This document shows, one piece after another, positions 41,467 through 45,350 of a stretch of 45,350 nucleotides of DNA; the stretch's first letter is position 1, and each line of letters starts with the position of its first letter. A model generated the notes under the pieces. The model saw nothing but the letters and a program-made list of their open reading frames with translations, did no database searches and was not told the origin of the DNA. The stretch spans positions 1 through 45,350 of the IMG/VR virus record IMGVR_UViG_3300015360_000074. One strand, given 5' to 3'. The position numbers and the translations under genes were made by a program. This DNA comes from a virus.

Positions 41467-42057
41467 TCATTTGACTTCCCTTACAATTATTTCACCATTC
41501 TTAGGATGAGTCATTGTTTGTGGGTCCGTTCCGTCCATTTCGGCCAAGACCATTTTGATAAATTGTCCGTGCGATACAACCACGATATTGTCATGGCCCA
41601 GCGCGTGGGCGAGCTCTTCTACGAATCCCAGGAAGGTCTTGGCCCGCTCCCTAACATCGGCTAAACTTTCGCCACCATCGAATCTTACATGAAGATGTTG
41701 CTCCACAGACCATTTGCTATGTTTGTACTTGAGAAATTTTTCCCAGTTAACAGGATGGTCTTTAAGATTCATGTCGTGCTCAACAATACCCTCGTGGATG
41801 CACGGTTCAGAAAAATCTTTCAGCACGGTTGAAGCGATCCTGTAGGTCTGAAAAGCTCTGGTCCAAGGAGAAACCACAAAGATCGTGGATGCTCCTGGGG
41901 TTAACATTTCCTTAAGAGTTTTACCAACCTGAACAGCATCGTGATACCCCTGCTCTGCAAGCTGAATGTCTTTGTCATCCTTCGTAAACAAGATATCGTA
42001 ATTCTCGTTAGCTTCGCTTTTACCGTGTCTTATTAAATACAATTTTTTGATACTCAT
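41467..42057 (-). CDS. Histidine phosphatase superfamily protein
   Basis: 196 residues, start at 42057 chosen because it forms TAATG with the upstream stop. LIRHGKSE (Arg10-His11-Gly12) is the phospho-histidine motif; VVSHGQF near 172 holds the second catalytic His and SPWTRAFQT near 60-70 is the third conserved element. The family ranges from phosphoglycerate mutases to phosphatases; with this size a phosphatase acting on small metabolites or phosphoproteins is likely. The substrate cannot be read from sequence. It is the first gene after an intergenic promoter region on its downstream side. Confidence 0.82.
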   Translation of the reverse strand: MSIKKLYLIRHGKSEANENYDILFTKDDKDIQLAEQGYHDAVQVGKTLKEMLTPGASTIFVVSPWTRAFQTYRIASTVLKDFSEPCIHEGIVEHDMNLKDHPVNWEKFLKYKHSKWSVEQHLHVRFDGGESLADVRERAKTFLGFVEELAHALGHDNIVVVSHGQFIKMVLAEMDGTDPQTMTHPKNGEIIVREVK

Positions 42058-42281
42058 TAAATAACCACCATGTATATCCAAAGACCGCGTTTGGGAATTT
42101 TTCCAATTATCTCGATTTTTAAATAACTTAAAGCCTTTTCTCTTACTACGGCAGAAAAGATCTTTTGAACGCGGATATCAACTGGGATAGCTGCTAATAT
42201 CACGCTGTATTCAGTATTTCCTTGATATGGAATTTTTATTGTGCGCTTGTTTATCCTTGTCAAAATCCTGTCGGAAATCAT
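42057..42281 (-). CDS. Unknown small beta protein
   Basis: 74 residues from the ATG at 42281 (AGGTG 4 bp upstream; a GTG two codons earlier overlaps that site). Strand-rich and Ile/Val-rich (KIPYQGNTEYSVILAAIPVDIRV) with a C-terminal IYMVVI. Perhaps a small ribosome- or nucleic-acid-binding beta protein. No motif recognised. Overlaps the phosphatase by TAATG. Confidence 0.55.
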   Translation of the reverse strand: MISDRILTRINKRTIKIPYQGNTEYSVILAAIPVDIRVQKIFSAVVREKALSYLKIEIIGKIPKRGLWIYMVVI

Positions 42282-42287
42282 AAACAC

Positions 42288-42626
42288 CTATTTATTGTAA
42301 ATCAAACGACCCTTTACCAGGGTAGCGCCCGTTTTGAAGCCAGTTATGGCCGACTGTGTTAGCTGTTGTTTTGGCTCTTCCTGTTTTGTCTTTTTTTGGG
42401 AAAACCTATGCCCACGTAACTCAAGCCATGTTTCTCCGCTGTGTTCGCCAGCTTCAGTGATTTCGATACTAACATATCCCTTGGTCATGGCAACTTGCTC
42501 TGCCTGTTTGATTTCGCGAATTAGCTCTAACAAGGAATTGCTCAGATCAGCAATTACCTCGTCTACGGGGCCACCGTTGGCCACTGATGGTATCGAAAAT
42601 GTTCTAATCAGCTTACGTTTCTTCAT
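42288..42626 (-). CDS. Unknown protein, 112 residues
   Basis: Start MKKRKLIRTFSIPS at 42626 with AAAGG 7 bp upstream; an upstream TTG extension is less likely. A helix (VDEVIADLSNSLLELIREIKQAEQVAM) is followed by a beta part (YVSIEITEAGEHSGETWLELRG) and a basic tail. The shape suggests a helix-beta two-layer protein. Overlaps the HNH gene by 14 bp. Function unknown. Confidence 0.55.
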   Translation of the reverse strand: MKKRKLIRTFSIPSVANGGPVDEVIADLSNSLLELIREIKQAEQVAMTKGYVSIEITEAGEHSGETWLELRGHRFSQKKTKQEEPKQQLTQSAITGFKTGATLVKGRLIYNK

Positions 42627-42975
42627 ATCGCGCCTTTTCAAAATGAAACATTATAGGAAATTCTTTTACGGTAATCTGACCGTATTTCTCAGCCAAACGA
42701 AAGTTTACGCTTGTTTTTCGTGCTCTGGTGACCTGTTCTTCAAGGTTTTTACGGAACGTCTCTAAGGACAGTACGTTCTTGTAGTTATTGCAAGCGAAGC
42801 AAGAGGGCATCAAATTCTCGATATCGTCTGTTCCACCATACTCAATTGCTCTAATATGGTCAATCTGGAGCTTTTCGGGTTTCTCACCACAATATCCGCA
42901 GTGATGGTCATATTTAGCCTTCACTTGCTCGCGGAGCTTTTTTGGGATAGCCTTACGACTTGGTTTTGGCCACAT
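42613..42975 (-). CDS. HNH endonuclease
   Basis: 120 residues with a full HNH/ββα-metal core: CGYCG (26-30), QIDHI (37-41) with the Asp-His pair, NLMPSCFACNN (54-64) including the second CxxC and the catalytic Asn. It should cut DNA with a metal ion. Small phage HNH enzymes are homing endonucleases or packaging-linked nucleases; no terminase is near, so mobility or host-DNA attack is more likely. The ATG overlaps the small upstream gene as TAATG. Confidence 0.85.
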   Translation of the reverse strand: MWPKPSRKAIPKKLREQVKAKYDHHCGYCGEKPEKLQIDHIRAIEYGGTDDIENLMPSCFACNNYKNVLSLETFRKNLEEQVTRARKTSVNFRLAEKYGQITVKEFPIMFHFEKARYEET

Positions 42976-43139
42976 TACCCATGCCTCGTGGCAATTTTAA
43001 TGAGCTCTGATTCGCCGTAATACCATTTGACAAAATGATAGGTTACAAAATCGAGAGAAACAGTAAGTGTACCCCTACCATTTGCATATGCAAGGGTTGT
43101 TTCATAATAAAAACCAGCGCGTTTCCAGGGATCGGTCAT
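42975..43139 (-). CDS. 54-residue protein upstream of the HNH gene
   Basis: MTDPWKRAGFYYETTLAYAN then GRGTLTVSLDFVTYHFVKWY, aromatic-rich beta. AAAGGAAT precedes the ATG and the stop overlaps HNH as TAATG. Too short for most gene finders but well supported by context. Function unknown; could bind nucleic acid through its aromatic residues. Confidence 0.6.
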   Translation of the reverse strand: MTDPWKRAGFYYETTLAYANGRGTLTVSLDFVTYHFVKWYYGESELIKIATRHG

Positions 43140-43233
43140 AGATATTCCTTTAACACGCCGCTAAAATAGAACAAGCTAAGACCAATAGCAACAATGGTTA
43201 ATTTTACCAAAACATATATGAAGGAAAATAAAG

Positions 43234-43449
43234 ATGAAAACCTGTAATTTAACAGACGCTGATTTGAAGATTGACGGCAAGAGCACTAGAGATAGGCTTA
43301 ATAGATTGGAAGCCAGTAATTTAACAGACGCTGATTTGAAGATTGACGGCAAGAGCACTAGAGATAGGCTTAATAGATTGGAAGTCAGTGTAATTGTTCT
43401 CAACGTTGCGTCGATTTTTATCTTGTTAGTCATAATGTTTGGAAAATAA
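43234..43449 (+). CDS. Tail-anchored small protein with duplicated helix (XhlA-like shape)
   Basis: 71 residues: two identical tandem units of 24 residues (NLTDADLKIDGKSTRDRLNR...LE), then a C-terminal membrane helix (VIVLNVASIFILLVIMFG). AAGGA precedes the ATG. The amphipathic helices with a C-terminal anchor resemble the XhlA family of phage lysis-associated proteins, but the resemblance is architectural only. The duplication is almost perfect at DNA level (69 of 72 bases in a row, 43244-43388), which shows it is recent. It overlaps the next gene as TAATG. No clear promoter was found upstream. Confidence 0.65.
   Translation: MKTCNLTDADLKIDGKSTRDRLNRLEASNLTDADLKIDGKSTRDRLNRLEVSVIVLNVASIFILLVIMFGK
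43244..43388 (+). repeat. 72 bp tandem duplication inside the small membrane-protein gene
   Basis: Bases 43244-43312 recur at 43316-43384 without change. One C/T difference follows, and then the match continues for a few bases. The frame is kept (24 codons), so it adds one heptad-rich unit to the protein. Confidence 0.95.
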
Positions 43450-43744
43450 TGAAAAGACTAAAGCGTGTAAAAATATCCCGTAGGTTTCTCAGTTTTATGA
43501 CCTTTCTTGGCTTTTTATTCTTGCTAAAAGACGCAACAACCAATGTTAAATATAGAATAGCAGTGTTACCCCCTTTAGTCAAGCAATAAAAAACCCACTC
43601 AATGGTGGGTTTTAAGAGATTGGCGGTAAGAGCTATAATCTCAAGCTCAGTCATAACACCTTGACCAAGTAGCTGGGATAGCTCATTGGCGGCTGCCCTG
43701 TCTGTTAGCGAAATTACCAACCTGTCTCTTAAGTTCTTAGACAT
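43430..43744 (-). CDS. Uncertain ORF crossing a terminator
   Basis: 104 codons. The first 41 (MSKNLRDRLVISLTDRAAAN, then ELSQLLGQGV) look like a true protein and share an ANEL..L pattern with the upstream gene at 43868-44281. The rest runs through the terminator stem, over a strong promoter and opposite the 46-residue gene, so it is doubtful. No proper ribosome site (AGGG touches the ATG). Either a gene that lost its stop codon, or the frame is only partly coding. 3' end not reliable. Confidence 0.35.
   Translation of the reverse strand: MSKNLRDRLVISLTDRAAANELSQLLGQGVMTELEIIALTANLLKPTIEWVFYCLTKGGNTAILYLTLVVASFSKNKKPRKVIKLRNLRDIFTRFSLFIIFQTL
43449..43589 (+). CDS. 46-residue membrane protein
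   Basis: MKRLKRVKISRRFLSFMTFL then GFLFLLKDATTN. Very basic N-terminus, one short membrane helix and a Pro-containing C-tail. Start overlaps the upstream stop as TAATG; the stop is followed immediately by a terminator hairpin. Arrangement suggests a two-gene lysis or membrane-function pair. A shadow frame on the other strand covers it but has weaker support. Confidence 0.6.
   Translation: MKRLKRVKISRRFLSFMTFLGFLFLLKDATTNVKYRIAVLPPLVKQ
43554..43582 (-). promoter_or_regulatory. TTGACTAA-class promoter with extended -10, antisense to the small gene
   Basis: TTGACT (43577-43582) and TATTCT (43554-43559) are 17 bp apart with TGC before the -10. It points left, starting about 43547, antisense to the two small plus-strand genes. 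The first sense gene it reaches is the 54-residue protein at 43139, 400 nt away. Probably the main promoter of the leftward operon. Confidence 0.6.
43590..43613. terminator. Two-sided intrinsic terminator
   Basis: AAAACCCAC and GTGGGTTTT form a 9 bp stem with a TCAATG loop. Read leftward it is followed by TTT-ATT, continuing the T-run (6 T in total), so it ends leftward transcripts; read rightward it gives TTTT. It sits 1 bp after the stop of the 46-residue gene. Confidence 0.8.
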
Positions 43745-43772
43745 CCCTATATCTTATAGATTAGTGCGCAAA

Positions 43773-43788
43773 GCCAGCGCGAGCTGGC
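43773..43788. other. Perfect hairpin with GCGA loop
   Basis: GCCAGC-GCGA-GCTGGC, a GNRA-type loop on the plus strand, in the 123 bp gap upstream of the doubtful ORF. No T-run follows on either strand, so it is not a clear intrinsic terminator. It may stabilise an mRNA or act as an RNA element. Confidence 0.5.
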
Positions 43789-43867
43789 CTTCGCGTGTAC
43801 TGAAGGTAAAACGAATTGTTAAGGTCTTGTATTCTTTGTGAATTATCGGCTCAAGCCTTTGGTTTCT

Positions 43868-44281
43868 TTACCATTTACGCCTCTTTTCATCGCACACTTC
43901 ACAGAAATCAAAGGAATCCATGATTCCTTCGTAATGTTTCCACTTATGACTCCAACAGGGAACTTTGATCTCTTTTTCAACAATAGGACCATCTCCGTAA
44001 TTTGCTATCACAGAGTCACCGCTAGAAAGGATCTGAAAAGGAACTTGAGACAAAATATAATCGCCCATTCGTTTACCGAACTCGGTGTCAGATTCACCAC
44101 CATACATATACCACTGACGCTTTAGACCATATACATTGCCAAGGTCGGCTAATTCATTGGCGGTTAGACCGCTTATAGCCATTTTAATAACATCTTCTAA
44201 CGTAACACCTGCTGGCCTCATTCTTTCCAGAGTGTTTGTGTCCATAGAGAATAATAGAGCTTGAGCATCCTTCATTGTCAT
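43868..44281 (-). CDS. Unknown protein with C-terminal CxxC
   Basis: 137 residues. Helical N-terminus (MTMKDAQALLFSMDTNTLER), a TANELADLGNVYGLKRQW helix near 43-60, and a C-terminus with Cys, His and FCEVCDEKRRKW, which could bind zinc. Start overlaps the upstream stop as ATGA. Middle segment YGGESDTEFGKRMGDYIL is unlike any family I recognise. Confidence 0.6.
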   Translation of the reverse strand: MTMKDAQALLFSMDTNTLERMRPAGVTLEDVIKMAISGLTANELADLGNVYGLKRQWYMYGGESDTEFGKRMGDYILSQVPFQILSSGDSVIANYGDGPIVEKEIKVPCWSHKWKHYEGIMDSFDFCEVCDEKRRKW

Positions 44282-44649
44282 TTGAATTTCTCGAATTTAC
44301 CTAGGGTGGATTCTTTTTCAATAAGCTCGGCCAATTTCTTTTGTGCTTTTTCCAAGCCATCGCGCATCCAGTTGCCCATCCAGTTGCCCATTACGGATTT
44401 TTGGCCGCTGTACTCTTCGAGGATCTCTTCGTACCATTTCACGCGATATTCGAGACGAGCCTTCATGTTGGGCTTACGCTTGCCCTTGTGCTTATCTAGG
44501 TAAGTCTCTTCTGCTTCAGCAAGCTGTTGTTTGATCTCAGCTTTGGAATACATACGTTCTTCAGAGTCACCCTTACAGGCCTTGCCCTGATTCCAACCGC
44601 CTTTTGCGCGTTTCTTATAGGCTTGCATTACATTAGATCCCTTCGCCAT
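44278..44649 (-). CDS. Basic helical protein, unknown
   Basis: 123 residues, rich in Lys and Glu, with long helices (YSKAEIKQQLAEAEETYLDK; EYRVKWYEEILEEYSGQ). A 12 bp tandem duplication (44365-44388) gives MGNWMGNWM. The N-terminus (KKRAKGGWNQGKACKGD) is basic and may bind nucleic acid. Overlaps the decayed zinc-finger frame by 22 bp at its start and the next gene by ATGA. Weak ribosome site. Confidence 0.55.
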   Translation of the reverse strand: MAKGSNVMQAYKKRAKGGWNQGKACKGDSEERMYSKAEIKQQLAEAEETYLDKHKGKRKPNMKARLEYRVKWYEEILEEYSGQKSVMGNWMGNWMRDGLEKAQKKLAELIEKESTLGKFEKFK

Positions 44650-44852
44650 GTTGTCTTTTTTCCACCTAGGTCTGAGGTTTTTATAGTTACAGGCCTTTCT
44701 TTTCGTAGGCGCGTCTTTGGAACATATCTAACCTTTCCATACCCATTTCGACACTCCGTACACCAGGAGCTCAATCCAGACCTGAGCTTAAGATTGGGTT
44801 TAAAGGCCTTCGCTGGCTTTGTGAGCCCGCATTTCTTACACCCCGCTCTGGG
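44628..44852 (-). pseudogene. Zinc-finger protein copy without start codon
   Basis: Open frame of 74 codons, with GCKKCG, FKPNLKLRSGLSSWCTEC (a CxxC...CxxC finger) and then a basic tail (YVPKTRLRKERPVTIKTS). The pattern is that of phage zinc fingers of the CTKCK...GLSSWCKEC type, often at the N-terminus of recombination nucleases. An in-frame stop lies just before the first Cys and there is no ATG, so it cannot be expressed as an intact protein. Non-ATG initiation is possible but not supported by a ribosome site. Confidence 0.6.
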
Positions 44853-44870
44853 TTAAACACTTGCGGTGGC

Positions 44871-44976
44871 TTAGGAGCTATAGGTCTTGCACCACGATGA
44901 CAGGCCACATTTAAGCTTCATGTTGGGCTTAAAGAGATGGGTCTTTATGTTCCTTACATCGCGCACAGGTCTTCAT
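44871..44976 (-). pseudogene. Frameshifted zinc-finger copy
   Basis: ATG at 44976 gives MKTCARCKEHKDPSL and then a stop. Shifting by one base continues as LFKPNMKLKCGLSSWCKTYSS to a stop at 44871. So one extra base (or two lost) broke the gene. The last Cys of the finger is Tyr. It is a close match to the neighbour copy downstream, a tandem duplication in decay. Confidence 0.6.
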
Positions 44977-44982
44977 ATTGAT

Positions 44983-44991
44983 ATTGTAGCA
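44983..44991 (-). promoter_or_regulatory. Extended -10 promoter before the zinc-finger relics
   Basis: TGC-TACAAT on the minus strand, 6 bp before the ATG at 44976, so a transcript would start at or next to the ATG. No -35 match is clear, but an A/T tract upstream could act as an UP element. It would also transcribe the genes to its left (44649, 44281, 43744). Confidence 0.5.
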
Positions 44992-45350
44992 CTTTTCTGG
45001 AAAAATTTTAAAAAAATTTTAGAGGTCTTTTTGACAAAAATTATCAGGAAATTTTGGTTTGTGTCTGAGCATATACCTCAGGGGTTGACCAAACTATATA
45101 CACCAATCACGGGAAACACGTTTTCCCTCAATATTTCGCATAGTTGCACAGATACATGTCAGAGATATAACAGGTGTAGCTGTCAGGATACACCTATCTC
45201 CTCACTGAGGCATTTACACTAAACATTAGACACCTTGCATTGTCGTAGGCTATTTGCTATACATACCGCATAGTTACCTTGACCAAACTATTGACAGTCT
45301 CCTCTATGATACCTTGTGGGCTTTCATCCTATATATGTGACTAGGTGACT
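44992..45350. other. AT-rich noncoding region with repeated elements
   Basis: No coding frame supported. Elements: TTGACCAAACTAT twice (45085-45097, 45279-45291); CGCATAGTT twice (45137-45145, 45267-45275), the second forming ATAGTT...AACTAT (45270-45291); AGGTGTA...TACACCT (45172-45195) with an outer GAGATA/TATCTC arm; GGGAAA-CACGT-TTTCCC (45111-45127). The set looks like a promoter/operator hub between a leftward and a rightward transcript. Confidence 0.55.
45235..45263 (+). promoter_or_regulatory. Rightward promoter leaving the window
   Basis: TTGCAT (45235-45240) and TATACA (45258-45263) are 17 bp apart, with TGC before the -10. It reads out of the right edge, where no start codon with an open frame is present in the remaining 87 bp. 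Confidence 0.5.

Noticed and set aside
43140-43215. Short leftward hydrophobic ORF (VKLTIVAIGLSLFYFSGVL) with an ATGA overlap at its stop
   Set aside because: No ATG; only a TTG start without a ribosome site. Kept as a weak possibility, not annotated.
43176-43433. Leftward 85-codon ORF opposite the duplicated small gene
   Set aside because: It repeats LLSLSLVLLPSIFKSASVK only because it is the reverse of the duplicated coding DNA; no ribosome site, and the plus-strand gene explains the sequence.
45111-45127. Intrinsic terminator (GGGAAA-CACGT-TTTCCC)
   Set aside because: No T-run follows on either strand and there is no gene end nearby; described only as an inverted repeat.
44527-45222. Plus-strand ORFs of 109 and 111 codons at the right end
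   Set aside because: No ribosome sites; the first is the complement of the zinc-finger copy and the second covers AT-rich promoter DNA.
1-45350. tRNA genes
   Set aside because: No convincing TPsiC arm or acceptor pairing was found by eye; a tRNAscan-SE run with no hit would confirm.

Overview
The window is a segment of a tailed double-stranded DNA phage genome with a contractile (myovirus) tail, probably from a large phage. The evidence is a continuous morphogenesis block on the minus strand. Read in transcription order it contains a tape-measure-like protein, a hub, a spike, a LysM/gp25-type baseplate protein, a very large baseplate-J protein, further baseplate proteins and a set of tail fibres. 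This is followed to the right by phage nucleotide-metabolism and RNA-repair genes. Stops are used normally, Shine-Dalgarno sites (AGGAG types) are common, and no tRNA, rRNA, integrase or CRISPR array was seen. Lipoprotein signals suggest a diderm host, but the host is not identified.

Region 1 (1-31731, mostly minus strand) is virion structure. Genes are head to tail, many with TAATG overlaps. Three small plus-strand islands interrupt it, each with its own sigma70-like promoter: a zinc-ribbon protein (9332-9712), an SLT lysozyme with a metallophosphoesterase and a small protein (10616-11876), and a metalloprotease-like lipoprotein with a small partner (23180-24129). A CPBP-like membrane protein sits inside the baseplate operon. 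A 37-residue relic of a GIY-YIG endonuclease lies just before the tape-measure gene.

Region 2 (31930-33200, plus strand) is a short operon: two small proteins, dUTPase and a 47-residue lipoprotein. It ends in hairpins and a 2 x 41 bp repeat where it meets the leftward genes.

Region 3 (33202-43139, minus strand) is a tightly packed early/middle-type gene set: two different RNA ligases, an Rrf2-like regulator, ThyX, peptide deformylase, a class II ribonucleotide reductase, a histidine phosphatase, an HNH endonuclease and many small unknown genes. Several genes under 60 codons were added by hand because start/stop overlaps join them to their neighbours. dUTPase, ThyX and the B12-dependent reductase together would supply dNTPs and dTMP. 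The two ligases suggest repair of cleaved RNA.

Region 4 (43140-45350) is accessory and regulatory: a two-gene plus-strand operon of tail-anchored/small membrane proteins with a 72 bp tandem duplication, a two-sided terminator next to a leftward promoter, two small unknown genes, two decayed copies of a CxxC zinc-finger gene, and about 360 bp of AT-rich DNA with promoters and repeated elements.

Across the window, four promoters share the octamer TTGACTAA with 17 bp between hexamers, and several genes start at or within a few bases of the predicted transcription start without a Shine-Dalgarno site. The most unusual items are the 2181-residue baseplate protein with shared beta modules, the Rrf2 regulator, the lipoprotein protease, the promoter family with leaderless genes, and the repeat/duplication loci.
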